Positions 52,945 through 63,812 of a stretch of 64,000 bases of DNA are shown here, piece after piece. Below the pieces are notes generated by a model. That model made no database searches. It was not told the origin of the DNA and saw only the letters and a program-made list of their open reading frames with translations. How positions within the stretch are numbered: the first letter of the stretch is position 1; the number at the start of each line of letters is the position of its first letter. A program made the translations under genes and the position numbers. Source of the DNA: Tupaia tana (Eukaryota; Chordata; Mammalia; Scandentia; Tupaiidae); assembly GCA_026018925.1 (NCBI GenBank), contig JAKSZU010000004.1, positions 9,520,017 through 9,584,016 of the forward strand. Direction: 5' to 3'.

Positions 52945-54125
52945 GACAGATGGATAACCAAAAAGCGTAAGAAAAAAATATTCAACATCTCTTATCATAA
53001 GAGAAATGCAAATCAAAACCACAATGAGATGCCACTTAACCCCAGTCAGAATGGCTAAGATAATAAATAAATAAATAACGGTAAGTGCTGGAGAGGCTAC
53101 AGTGAAAAGGGAACCCTCCTACACTGTTGGTGGAAATTAATACAACCACTGTGGAGAATGATATGGAAGTTCCTCAGAAACCTATAAGTAGAACTACTTT
53201 ATAACCCGGTAATTTCACTCTTAGGTATTTACCCAAAGGATAGGCAAACAGTCAGAAAAAACTTGCCCATTCACATGCTTTTTTTTTCTTTTTTTGAGAG
53301 TGTTTTTTTGCTATAAGGCAAAAGAGAGACAGAAAGAGAGACAGACCAGAAAGAGAGACAGAAAGCAAGAAATCATCCCTCGGGGGGATGGTCATGCCGC
53401 AATCCCTTCTCCTCCATTCTCCTCTCGGGATCTTGGGCACACACACACATGCACTCAGCATGAGTTTAAGCCACTGGATCCGGGACTCTAACCATGGTTG
53501 ACTACATGAGAGTCCAGTGACATAGCCATTATGCCAACTGCTGGTCCTGCACATCCACATTTATTGCAGCATTATTCACAATAGCTAAGATATGGCGTTA
53601 ACCCAAATGTCCAAGAACAGATGAGAGGATTGAAAAAAAATGTGGCACATGTACACTATGGAATACTACTCAGCCATAAAAAAACAATGAGATTCTTACA
53701 TTTGATATAAAGTGGACAAATATGGAAGATTTAACACTAAGTGAAGCAAGCCAGACTATGAAAGACAGGCATTGTATGTCCCTGCTTAATATATACCAGC
53801 TATCTGCACTCTATAGCAGAAATGGAAAGATCGGAAGGTATAATAGCAGGAGGGCAACTATAGATACTAGAGACGATATAAAAAGGGGTGGGTAATAGTG
53901 GATGGAAGGGAGGGATTCAGGGGAAAAACAAAGAAAACATTTAAGTCACAAAAATGAAAAGTTATCTGTTGATAATGCATATGGTAATGTCTTTGGCTTG
54001 ACTAATATATACTGTATTCATGCTGAGAAAAGCCAAATTATACACTGTAAAGAAGCACAGTGATTAAACATAAAATAAATAAATAAAAATATTGGGGGAA
54101 ATTCTAAATAAATAAATAAATAAAG
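52945..54125 (+). mobile_element. L1, 5'-truncated (ORF2 end and 3' UTR)
   Basis: Starts within ORF2 ('ttcaacatctcttatcataag', 'aatcaaaaccacaatgagatg', 'cactgttggtggaaat'), continues after a SINE ('atttattgcagcattattcac', 'tacactatggaatactactc') and ends with a full 3' UTR and (AAAT)n tail at 54075-54125. Frames carry stops. It serves as the reference for the shorter 3' UTR fragments in this window. Confidence 0.93.
53279..53548 (-). mobile_element. tRNA-derived SINE, long form (family A) inside L1
   Basis: Reverse copy: 'gtgtttttttgctataaggc', expanded 'agagagacagaaagagag', 'ctcctctcgggatcttgggc', head ending 'caactgctggtcc'. It splits the L1 ORF2 segment. Confidence 0.92.
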
Positions 54126-54479
54126 TCACAACAGTTTTCCCAAAAGGGGAAAAACTTTTTAAAATATTGCCAACGGTTTATTCATCTCCAGTTCATAATG
54201 CCCACTCTCTCCGTGAGCCGTTGTAGTTTTGCTTTCACTATAAACCACTCTCACCATTGTCACCAACAACCTTTATTTGGGATCCATCGTCACCCTTTAG
54301 TCACTATGCCCCTTAATTCTGTCAACCACGACTCTCTTTCAGAAACTCTCTTTCCATTGACTCTCCTCATTTTCCCATAACTTCTTAAGCTACTATTTGG
54401 TCTTCCTCTTCTTAACCTTGAATGACAGTTATGCAATGGTCTTTCTTCTCTTTTCTTTCTATACTTGAATCTTGGATAG

Positions 54480-54960
54480 ATGCTATGGTAGATTATTTCC
54501 AGAAATGGTCCCAATTCTCTGTCCCTGTATCTGTGCATTTTTAATGTAAATTTACAACTCCTCCTATTAAGAAGTTGAGTCTGTTTATCAATATCCAGAC
54601 TGGCCTGGACTTACTTTGGTAAATAGAATATGACAAAGTAACACTGTGCCAGTTCTCTGCCTGAACCTCTCTGCTATGCAAGAAACCCTGGGCCGGCCTC
54701 CTGTATGATTAGAATGGTATTGTCCAGTCACCCCAGCCAGTAGCCAACAAAGCAGCTGGGGAGTAAATATGTCAGAGACCAGCCAGCTTCAACCAACCTG
54801 CCAGCTTCAACCAACCTGACAGCTGACCACAGTCACATAAGCAAGCTCATCTAAGATCAGTCAAGCCTGGCCAAGATTACCAAACTTATGAACAATGATG
54901 CATAGTTGTTTAAGTCACTAAGTTTTAGAATGATTTGCTATGCAGATAAAGCCGGCTGAG
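54480..54960 (+). repeat. MLT1/MaLR-type LTR relic
   Basis: 'ccagaaatggtcccaattctc', 'agaagttgagtctgtttatc', 'gactggcctggacttacttt', 'aagtcactaagttttagaat' and 'gatttgctatgcag' follow the same plan as 25975-26455. A 20-bp local duplication ('ccagcttcaaccaacctg') lies near 54781-54820. Confidence 0.48.
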
Positions 54961-54999
54961 ATAGTCTCATTCCCACTCAAGCCCTCAGTATCTTCTTGA

Positions 55000-55600
55000 T
55001 GCCAATGACTTCCTAGAAACACTTTTAGCACATATTTTCCATCTTTTGCTAACCTCTCTGGGGTGGGTGGGACTCCCCCACATTTCCCAGTCTCAGAAGT
55101 GCTGTCATTTGGCTGAAGAAAGAAGGGTGTCATATGGTACAGGGCCATTAATCCTACCCAGCCATATTTGATGTGACGAGACAGTGATAAAGGAAGCTGT
55201 CTTCAAGAGTGAAGTGTCCTTACAGAACAAATTCCTGGGTTCTAGCAAGTGTCCTTAGCAATTAGAAACATCATTACCAAGCGTGCGGGGAGCACATGCA
55301 GACACAGTGCTGCAGTATGTCCAGAATACACTTGCAAAGTTTTTAGTGAGGCATTGGGGCATCTTTAGCCATCTATATGTTTTCTAATGAGAAAAAGCAG
55401 TTTTAAGAGATATTTCTTAAAAGTTCTAAAATAAGGAGGACACTAGAGGGTCTGTGGACCCCAAATAACCGTCGAGGTGTCAGCCAGTAATTTGTCCTTG
55501 ATTTGGTGATATTCACGTTATAATAATGTCCTAGATTATTTTGCAGTGTAAATACTGTGTACATAAATGTGACAAAGACTAATCACGTCTCACCAAAACT
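55000..55600. other. Unassigned sequence
   Basis: Nothing recognised apart from short A/T-rich stretches. Confidence 0.3.
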
Positions 55601-55740
55601 CTTGTCTTTCTCTTTTGGGTACACAGCCAGATTACCTTTCTGTTTCCCTCGTAGTTGGGTGTGACCCTGAGACCGAGTTTTAGCCGCTGAAAAGGAAGTG
55701 GTATGTGCCACTTCCAGGCTTGTCCCCTAAAAATTCAGGT
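55600..55740 (+). repeat. LTR-like relic (MaLR type?)
   Basis: 'gttgggtgtgaccctgagac', 'gaaaaggaagtggtatgtgcc', 'acttccaggcttgtcccc' recall an old mammalian LTR; cut by the next element. Confidence 0.35.
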
Positions 55741-55747
55741 AACTCAT

Positions 55748-55930
55748 GGGGGCCGGATAGTGGTACAGCAGTAAAGCAACACTCAGGGGAGCTGATCTAC
55801 AAGGGAAGGTTTGGGGTTCAAATCCAGAAACAGCCCTGAACTCCCCAGGCATGTGTGTGATCATGACATGAGGCTGAGTGGAGCTGGGGTGGCCATGGGT
55901 GAAGGCATTACTGGGGATGCCTGTCTGTCT
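55748..55930 (+). mobile_element. Third tRNA-like SINE type (family C)
   Basis: 'gggggccggatagtggtaca' is followed by a possible A box, and 'tttggggttcaaatccag' holds a good B box (GGTTCAAATCC). The body differs from families A and B; the end is 'gcctgtctgtctgtgtctc'. Only one clear copy is seen, with a probable relative at 62850-63050. Confidence 0.45.
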
Positions 55931-55967
55931 GTGTCTCTTGTTTACAAAATTATTTAATTTAATTTAT

Positions 55968-56209
55968 TTTTTTGGTTTTGCTGTAGGATCTGTGTGTTCA
56001 CCAGAGAGAGACAGGCAGAGAAAGGGAAAGTGAGAAATCACCCCTTGGGGGATGGCCACGCCACAATCCCTTCTCTCCATTCTCCTGTCAGGATTTTGGG
56101 CAGGCGTGCACATGCAGCTGGTGTGATTGTCAAGCCGTCAGATCTGGGACTCGAACCACACGGTTGTCCACGTGGGATCCAACCCCCTGACTCTACCTAC
56201 TGGCTCCAT
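55968..56209 (-). mobile_element. tRNA-derived SINE, long form (family A), diverged
   Basis: Reverse copy: 'ttggttttgctgtaggatc', 'ccacaatcccttctctcc', 'gatctgggactcgaaccaca', 'tctacctactggctcc'. Confidence 0.85.
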
Positions 56210-56229
56210 GGGAAAAAAAAAATTTTTTT

Positions 56230-56462
56230 TTTAAATTTTCCCATACAGGGAGAAGGGGGAGTGTAAGGAAGGAAATTATGGGGGAAATAGAGAGGAAGAC
56301 ATTTATGGGACACAGAAGTGCATTATTATTGGTCGATAATAATATATTCAGTATCCTCAACTTGACTGGTGTGAAGTGTGTTCCTGTTGGATAAATTCAA
56401 CTTACAAGCAAAGTGATGTATAGTGATTAAACGTATAAAATTAAAAATAATAATTTAAAAAA
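56230..56462 (+). mobile_element. L1 3' UTR fragment
   Basis: 'ggaggaagacatttatggga'-type wording, 'ctcaacttgactggtgtgaag', 'acttacaagcaaagtgatg' and an A-rich end. Its left side abuts a palindromic A/T run (56208-56247). Confidence 0.8.
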
Positions 56463-56859
56463 TATTTTCTCATACATCAGTTTTGCATGATGGGAAAAAA
56501 TTCATGATGGAAAAAATTCTAATGGCTGCTCATGGTGGTTGCACACCAATGTGAATATACATAAATGAATACCACAAAACTAAATACTTTAAAATGATTA
56601 AAGTGGTAAATTTTATGTTACATATATTTTACCATGATTTAAAGTTTTTTAAATTAATTTTTAAAAATTCTCACACATGCTCCACCATGCTCTGTTCTCT
56701 TCCAACTGGATGAAATGGAGACAACTTCAGGACAATCTTGGAAGACAATGAAAATGTTAAAAAGTGACAGTCTTTATAAGCGTGGTTATAGGCACTAGAA
56801 GTAGACTTCTATTGTATTTGAGCTATTATACCTATTGGAGTCTGAATTAATAACTCATG

Positions 56860-57415
56860 CTCTATAATAAATTACCCTCCATCTGAGTAGCTTAAAACAA
56901 CATTTATCATCTTGCAGTTTTTGTGGGTGTGGCTTAGCTGTGCCCTCCTCTTCAAGGTCCCTCACAGCTGCAGTCATAGCACTCTTCAGGGCTGCAGTCA
57001 TCCAGAACTTGACTAGGGAAGGAAGTATCTGCTTCCAAGCTCACTGGTGTGATTATTGGACTGAGGATTTAGTTCCTCATGAACTCTTGGCCAAAGACAG
57101 CCTGGTTCCTGGTTACGTGGGCCATCAGGCGGCTTACAACATTGGCCTCTTGCTTCAAAACAGCAAACAATCAAGAAGAGCCAAAGTGAGTGAACAAGTG
57201 GAACTCACAGTCTTTTGTAACCTGATCTCAGCGATGCCAGCCCTTTTTTGCCACATTCAAATCATTAAAAACAAATTACTAGGTCTAGTCCACACTCAAA
57301 GGCTTTTACATAAGAGTACAAAAGGAGAATTACACAAAAGTATGACAACTGGGAGGAAGGGCCCTTGGAAGCCACAGGGCTTATTTGTTACAGCAGCAAG
57401 CCTACCTTAAGATGA
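56860..57415 (-). repeat. MLT1/MaLR-type LTR relic with a fortuitous 156-residue plus-strand frame
   Basis: 'agcttaaaacaacatttatc', 'tttgtgggtgtggcttagctg', 'gggctgcagtcatccagaac', 'gggaaggaagtatctgcttcc', 'agtcttttgtaacctgatctc' and 'tactaggtctagtccacactc' match the reverse complement of an old MaLR LTR. The long open frame at 56940-57410 lies in the antisense of the LTR and resembles no protein I know, so it is not called a gene. Confidence 0.55.
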
Positions 57416-57419
57416 CAAT

Positions 57420-57850
57420 AAGCCTAACGGGTTCATCTGCTGCTTTGGTATTGACGAATATTTCTTAAGGCTGTTTGAACATTGTTCCCAACATCTTTCC
57501 TGTTCCTGGGAGCAGACGTAGAAATGCCTGAGTTCAGGTTAGTCACAACTAAGGAGATGGATGATGACATTTCAAAGAGGACTGAGTTTGCTTGGCATGG
57601 TCTGCAACAGTACCATGACCACAACTGACCCAACCCAAGACCCAACGAAGAATTCATTTCCTCTGGCCCTAGTCTCTCCCACTTCCCTTCTCCCAGGGGC
57701 TGGAATGTCTGACAACAGACTGTTCCCATAGTGGTGGCCTTTCCTCCCTGTTTCCTGAAGGCTCTGACCAGTTCCCAATGGTTCAGAAGGTGGAGCAAGG
57801 AGAATAGTGGTTTGACTTTCATAAAGCCTGGAGTGAGGAGGGGCTGGCCA
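57420..57850. other. Unassigned sequence
   Basis: Open frames on the minus strand (57433-57822) show no recognisable domain. Nothing else seen. Confidence 0.3.
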
Positions 57851-57859
57851 GACAGCTGT

Positions 57860-58250
57860 CAGATGCAGAGATCTTCGCTGTGTGTGTAGATCAGCTTAAT
57901 TGCTCATCTGGCTAAGCCCCATTCCTCTCCAGATGTTGTATCATGGCACTGCTGGAATTGCTGCTTTCAGCCCCCTCTCATCACCCTAATTAAGCCAAAA
58001 TAATAAGGCAACATGTTAGACACGATGATCGAGTTTTAATTAGACTTTGATAAACCCAATGTGAATTTGGTCTCGTCAGGTGCAACATTTCTGATGAGCA
58101 ATGAGGCCAGTGAATCATGAGGTGGCTTGGGTATAAATAGCAACGATGGCCTTGGTTTCATCTGTGCATAGGGAAGCCAGGGGTTGGGCATGTATGTGGC
58201 CTTAATAACCTTTGCATTTAGGGGACACTTTACAGTTTGCAAATTTCTTT
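57860..58250. promoter_or_regulatory. Candidate conserved non-coding element with TAATTA cores
   Basis: Non-repetitive, AT-rich block with 'ccctaattaagcc' (57984-57996) and 'gttttaattagac' (58033-58045), both carrying homeodomain TAATTA/TTAATTA cores, plus 'tagatcagcttaattgc'. No coding signal. Enhancer function is inference only. Confidence 0.3.
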
Positions 58251-58329
58251 CGGGCTATGGCTATGTGACTTTGGGAGCTCAGGCTCATTTGGCACACAGC
58301 ATGGAAGCTCAGATGGGGAGAAAAAGGAG

Positions 58330-58690
58330 ATGCTAACATTTAGTCAGTTCCTATGACATGCCAGGCACTGTGCTAGGAACATCATAGATGAAATAGATGT
58401 CACTGTCTCACGAAAAGTCTCAGTATGAAAGAAGCGTCAGCAGGAACTCCCACCCAGGTCTGTTCGTTCCCTTTATAGGATTCTCTTCACCATTCATACA
58501 GTCTCCCAACACCTTATAGAAGGATGAATATTGCAGAGGCAGAACCACAGAGTTAGAGCTGGAAAAATGTCCTTCGAGACAGATCCAACTCTTCAATTTA
58601 CTCACATGGAAGCCAAGGCACAGGAGTACACCCTGGTCACACAATGACTTGGTGACAGAACTAGCCAGAACTTAAGTCTGATGCTGCTAC
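58330..58690 (-). repeat. MIR-like relic
   Basis: 'agtcagttcctatgacatgcc' and 'aggcactgtgctaggaacatc' (3' part), then 'ggaagccaaggcacaggag' and 'gtcacacaatgacttggtgac' fit an antisense MIR with an insertion or a second copy between 58420 and 58550. Confidence 0.5.
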
Positions 58691-59060
58691 TCTTTGTAAC
58701 TCTTTCCATTCAATTTGATTCAACAAATACTTGTTGATCATCTATTATGTTTTAGAGATCTATTGCTGGATTAAAACAGATGACTGTCCATGGCCTCGTG
58801 GATTTTTATTCTAAGGTTGTGGGAGGTGGGATGGGGAACAGATAACAAACAGTAAGTTAGTAAATTATATAATCTCTTATGAGAGGTAAGTGCTATGGAC
58901 AAAAGAGAGAGAGAGAGAGAGCAGGCTAACGGGGTGGGGGCACCTGAGAGGTGAGCTTCAGTTCGAAGAATAGCCTTACCAGTAGTCTTACTGCGACAGA
59001 GAAAACTTCCTAAAGCAGGGTTTCTATCCATCCATTCATTCCTGCACTTAACCATTTGGG
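58690..59060 (-). repeat. L2 LINE 3' relic
   Basis: 'caacaaatacttgttgatcatc', 'ctattatgttttagagatc', 'aacagataacaaacagtaag' and 'agaggtaagtgctatggac' follow an antisense L2 tail. (GA)n at 58905-58920. Confidence 0.55.
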
Positions 59061-59630
59061 GAGAATTTCCTGAACAGTCGCTGTGTCCAGCCTTTGGATG
59101 GAGGTAGGCAGCGGGGTGAGCACAGCCTAGCCACTCCTGTCTCTCAAGAATCTCTGCTGAATTCCTTGAATACCACTGTGGTCTGAGCGACTATTTCCTT
59201 CCAAATGGCATGCCCGAAGCTCGTAATTACAGCTTCCATGGGGTGCAAAATGAAAAGTGCGACGGCCAGATCATAGCTGGGCATGGAGGCTGAGGCGCGG
59301 GCAGGTTATATGCAGGAGCCTTCCTCTCCTATCACCCACTCATTCCATGTGGCACCCCTCAAGTCTTCCTCTCTGCAGAATGCCTCGTCTAACCTTCACC
59401 CACCTTTCCCCAGGCTGGAGCTAACTCCATGATCAAAGCCCTTTTTGAAACTCCCAGGTGTCAGCTAGTTACCCCTGTAAGCTAAATAAATCAGAGGGTT
59501 CCTGCATCTATCCCAGTCTGCTAATTGGTGTCTACTGACCCAGACCATTCATTTTCTTCCTTCTTCCAATTTGCTGAAGTTGCATCCTAGAGGTAAGTGG
59601 TCTCCGTCAGGGGCTTTCCCATTACTCTAT
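59060..59630. other. Unassigned sequence
   Basis: Nothing recognised beyond a weak L2-like scrap at 59400-59460. Confidence 0.3.
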
Positions 59631-59639
59631 GTGGGAGCA

Positions 59640-59850
59640 ATAATCCTTGCGTTTGGGCAGAATTTTACAATTGACAAGGCACTTTCATATCCATCATGTC
59701 ATTTGAGCCCCATAAAAGTGCTGGGTCATTATTCCTCCCCTCCCCCCCAAATTAGAAAGCTTACACTCTTAGGAGTAAAAGATTTGTCCAACATCACACA
59801 ACCACTGAAGCACAACTGAATATCCAGAGCTCTTTCTAGAGCCCCAAGCT
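59640..59850 (-). repeat. MIR relic
   Basis: 'acaaggcactttcatatcc', 'atcatgtcatttgagcccc', 'gatttgtccaacatcacac' and 'tgaatatccagagctctttc' are antisense MIR/MIR3 wording. Confidence 0.62.
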
Positions 59851-59954
59851 GACTAACCCTGTGAACATTTGGTGACAAAGTAGAGCCACACGGACAAAGG
59901 GAAGGTGATCCAACGCCAGACTAAGTAGAATAGAATAGCATGAAACCCAGGAGT

Positions 59955-60180
59955 AGGGCGGTATTTCTCCAACTTTAGTGTATGCAGAAGTCATCTGGAA
60001 TATTGTCAGGATGCAGATTGTGAATCAGTGGGTCTGGAGCAGAGCAGAGAAATTTTGCAGGGAATTTTTCTCTGTACTCCTGCAGAGAAGTGCAGAAATT
60101 CTGCATTTTCCCCCCTTGTATTTTTTCAAAACTCATAGGTGATGTCTGGCTGGCCTTGCCTGCACTTTGAATAGCAAGAG
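59955..60180 (+). repeat. MER5A-like hAT (Charlie) relic
   Basis: 'ggtatttctccaactttagtg', 'cagaagtcatctggaatatt', 'ttgtgaatcagtgggtctgg' and, after a small insertion, 'aactcataggtgatgtctgg' and 'tgcactttgaatagc' follow MER5A. Confidence 0.62.
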
Positions 60181-60214
60181 GATGATGCAATTGAATGTGG
60201 TGAGTTGTTCTCTC

Positions 60215-60330
60215 AGGGGGACGTCGGATCTCGGTTCTGCCCTTAGTAGCTGTGAGACTTCGGACCAGTAATCTCTTCATGAAGCTGAAACTCTGAGTGA
60301 TTATTGTATTTTCTTCCCAAACTGGATAAC
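60215..60330 (+). repeat. MIR relic
   Basis: 'ttctgcccttagtagctgtg', 'agacttcggaccagtaatc', 'tcttcatgaagctgaaactc' are a forward MIR core. Confidence 0.6.
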
Positions 60331-60369
60331 AGAGAAATGCCATGGTGGACATTCAGACTTGTCCCCAAC

Positions 60370-60690
60370 AAGACCTTGGTTGAGCCACACCCAAGGCTGT
60401 CAGTGGGGTTATAGAAGGAGCACTCGCCTGTAGGGAGTAGGCGTCAGCTGAATCCCAGCTGCCACTCTGCTCACCACGCAGCACCCCTGAACAAGGCTAT
60501 GTCTATCTAAAGGAAGGGGAGCCACTTCTCTCACCTACACAAGGATACTACAGGGACCAGCAGAGTGTTGTACACCTCCCCTACTGCACATAGTCCAATG
60601 GCTCAGCTCACAGGGCTTGATCTAAGATCTAGTTGCCGAGCTCCTGCAGGAGCTTCATTCAGGCCTCTGCTGTGTCCCTCCCCATCAGCT
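60370..60690. other. Unassigned sequence, possible old SINE
   Basis: 'gggttatagaaggagcactc ... ctgaatcccagctgcc' is faintly tRNA-like, but the match is too poor to call. Confidence 0.2.
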
Positions 60691-60699
60691 GCATAGTGG

Positions 60700-61265
60700 T
60701 AGGGTCCATGTCCATTCATTTCTATCCAGTCATTCAACAGCAAATATTTATGAGGTGGCCTCTGTCTGCTGGGCCCAGGTCCAGCACTAAAAATGCAGCA
60801 GTAAACAAAAATGGCAAAGTCCCTGCCTCAGGCCAGAACTTCCTTTCTCAAAGGGAAGAGACAATACATGAGCAAAGTTTAAGATGATGGCAGGCAGTGA
60901 TATGGATACAAGGAAAGTAAGCCAGAGTGGTCAGGAAACGAAACTTGAGCAGAGACCTGGAGGAGATGAGGAGGTTGGCCATGGCGAGGGTCAAGGCCAG
61001 TGTGGCTGGAGGAGGGCGAGCCCACAGGGAAAACATCGGGTTTTATTGTAAATGTCGAGGTCGTTGCTGCTGCTATAGTTACGCCCCATGCTGGGCCTCT
61101 GGCTTATGTGCTCTAAGGACGCTGTGGTGTGGGATAATTCACTCCATGACTATTTCTTGAGTCCCTACCATGTGCCAGACACTGTTGTAGGCTCCATTCT
61201 AGGTCTCCGTGACCCAGCCATGAGCAAGACAGACCAATTCCCCACCCTTGTGGGGCTTACATGTC
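60700..61265 (-). repeat. L2 LINE relics (two adjacent pieces)
   Basis: 60700-61020: 'cattcaacagcaaatatttatg', 'gcagcagtaaacaaaaatgg', 'acttgagcagagacctggag', 'aaggccagtgtggctggagg'. 61130-61265: 'cttgagtccctaccatgtgcc', 'agacactgttgtaggctcc', 'gccatgagcaagacagacc'. Both are antisense L2. Confidence 0.6.
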
Positions 61266-61619
61266 CATCAACAGGAAGCTAAATCTTCATCCAGCTCTCT
61301 CATCCTTGCTGAGAGCTTAGAGGGCACTGCTTACTTTTGCCTAACCCACTTCAAATATGCAGGTGGGGACAGGGAAAGCCAGAGAGCACTGAGGGACCTC
61401 CTGCCACCCACCCTCAAATGGAAATGCTTTGCGGTGGAGATTCCAGGGGCCACCAAAGGTCAATGTAAAGAAGAGGGAAAGGACAGTCCCAGGAGGGAGA
61501 GGCTGGGGAGGCTGAGCTTCCAGGGTAAGTGGAATTGACAGTTCCCTGGGAATGCACACAAATTTGGAGAGAAAAGGAAACGGGAAGGGCAGCCTGACCT
61601 TGCTTGCGTTTTACATGCA

Positions 61620-62010
61620 TTCTGCCCAAACCGTACTTGCCCTTTAAGATCAAGCTTTAAAAGCATCTCCTTTATAGAGCCATCCTTTAAGAGCAGGATC
61701 ACTTCCTCCTTTCAACAGAGGTCTAGCCCTGCTCCTAGCTCAGTGCTTCCGGGCCTATCGCAAACCTGACTCCTAGCAAGCGCTCAATACCTGCTGGTGA
61801 ATAGATGGGTGGATGGATGATTTGATGCCCATCTGGGTGTAGTTTTATGCTGGAGTAGCTTGCTGGTTCCAGAGTGCATGCACATGGGGCTAGAGGAGCC
61901 TGCAGGAAAGGGCTGAGGCTGATTAATTAGTCTCTTTGTTCCCCCTATAGCTCTAGACTGTGGTCTTGTAGGTAATAAAAGTTCAATAAATATGTGCTGA
62001 ATGAAAGAAG
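61620..62010 (+). repeat. L2 LINE 3' relic
   Basis: 'ccatcctttaagagcaggatc', 'agcaagcgctcaatacctgc', then 'agactgtggtcttgtaggta' and 'ttcaataaatatgtgctgaatg', the L2 tail. Confidence 0.5.
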
Positions 62011-62845
62011 ATAAGCTTTGACCAGAAATATGAGTCCACAGGTTCAGTTTTCCCCATGAAACTTTAATGCCAAAAAAGATTTCTGCATATGAAATTCACC
62101 CTTCCGCACTCACCTTTACATAATTCAAGCTGCATGTGGTTCCTTGGGGACTTCTCTGGACATTAAGTTCTTTCTCAACAGTCTGAGGATTGAACAGCTG
62201 CACTTAAGCAATTACCATCGATTTGTCATTACTAGGGGGGTCTGAAGAGCAGTGGGAGGACAGGCACAGAGACAAAAGATGGAAGTGCAAGAGGGCCCAG
62301 GGACAGAGACCCGGGACCAAGAGGCACGGGGACGGCCTTTGTGAAGGCAAGCAGCTTGGAGATGCTAGCACCCCTGCAAGAATCAGAATTCGGGACAAGG
62401 CCATTAACACACCCCAGAGGCACAGGGACTTTCAAGCTTTTTCCTGCTGTGCCTGTTTCTCCCCACACCCATCCTTGCAACAATCTCAAGCTTATGGCCC
62501 CTCAACATCAGCTTGACAACTGCATCTCAACAAGGAAGTCAGAAAAGAGAAGAGGTCAGAGAGGTTGTCTTTGTTTTGCAGCAAAAACCCAAGAGATGAT
62601 GAGGAAAAGCAATGAGGCGCTCTTTGAAAATGGAAGTCCCCTGGGAGCTGTCAGAGGAGAGGGAAACGACTTGGCAGGGTTTGCCAGCTCCCCCACCCTC
62701 GGTTCCCAGAAACATCTGCACTGGTGACTTGATAAGGATAGGTTCAGTTTGAGATGACTTCTCCCTCCAACAGAGGAACAGTAGCTAGGCCTCTCTAGGA
62801 GGGACCCAGAACTCTGAAGGGGGACACCCTGAGAAAAAGAGCAGA
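62010..62845. other. Unassigned sequence
   Basis: Overlapping open frames up to about 128 residues exist on both strands with no recognisable domain; no gene is called. Confidence 0.3.
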
Positions 62846-62849
62846 GTGC

Positions 62850-63050
62850 GGTCAGACGGTGCCGCAGTAATACCAGGGGACCACATGGGAAGGTCCTTTT
62901 TGTCCCAGGAGCTCCCTGTGCACACCGGGCAGGCCCTCCTGCCCATAGTGCGGGCTGGCTGAGACTAGGAGTGGATAGTGGTGTGAAGACCTGGTGTGGA
63001 GACGCCTGTCTCTTTCTCTCTCTCTCATAGAGGAAATAAATAAATAACAA
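62850..63050 (+). mobile_element. Possible family C SINE
   Basis: 'cagacggtgccgcagtaata', 'gagacgcctgtctctttc', CT-rich run and an 'aaataaataaataac' tail resemble the layout of 55748-55930. Confidence 0.35.
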
Positions 63051-63259
63051 ATGAGGAAGGAAGGAAAAAAACAAGGCAGAGTAATTTCCCTCCCCTGATT
63101 CCTCATGAATATGAAATTCTCTCCAGTGGAGGTAGGATGGGAAAAGAAACCCTCCATCCCTGCAGCTTCACTGCAAATAAGGAGAGGTAAATCCTCCTGA
63201 GGATAGATACCCAGGAGAGAAAAGTGGGAGAAAAAACTAGCATGAACATTCACCTCACT

Positions 63260-63765
63260 CTGAGGCAGGCAACTTCACAAACTTGTTTCATTAAACCCTC
63301 AACACAACTCTGTGAAACGAGTTCTACAACGTTTATTTGTCAGGGGTGGAATTATGACAGTCTCCCCAGAAGGTATGTCCTGGAACCTGTCAATGGCAAA
63401 AGGGTCTTAAGTGAAGGACCTCAAAAAAGACCTTGAAAGAGAGCTCTAAAGGTCATCCTAGATTGTCCTGTTGGGCCCTCAATCTAATGACAAATGACCT
63501 TATAGGAGACAAAAGAGAACAGAAGAGAAAAAGAGCTCACATGAAGGTGAAAGCAGAAAGTAGTGATGCAGCCACAATCCAGGGGATGGTTGGAGCCAGC
63601 AGAAGCTGGATGAGGCAAGGAAGAACCCCCCACCCGCAGCAGCAGCCTTAGTGGGAACATAGCTCTGCCAACACCTTGATTCGGACTTCTGGTCTCCAGA
63701 ACTACCAGAGAGTAAATTTCTGTCACTTTAATCCCAAGGTTTTGGTAATTAGTTACTGGAGCTCT
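63260..63765 (+). repeat. MLT1C-like MaLR LTR
   Basis: 'tggaattatgacagtctcc', 'aagggtcttaagtgaaggacc', 'gatgcagccacaatccagg', 'gctggatgaggcaaggaag', 'ccaacaccttgattcgg', 'acttctggtctccagaacta' and 'ggtaattagttactgg' follow MLT1 in order. Confidence 0.72.
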
Positions 63766-63812
63766 AGAAAAAATACATATACCATCTCATAGATTCAAAA
63801 ACAAGGCTCAGG

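Noticed and set aside
56940-57410. 156-residue open frame on the plus strand
   Set aside because: It lies in the antisense of an MLT1-like LTR relic, shows no domain, and has no splice or promoter context.
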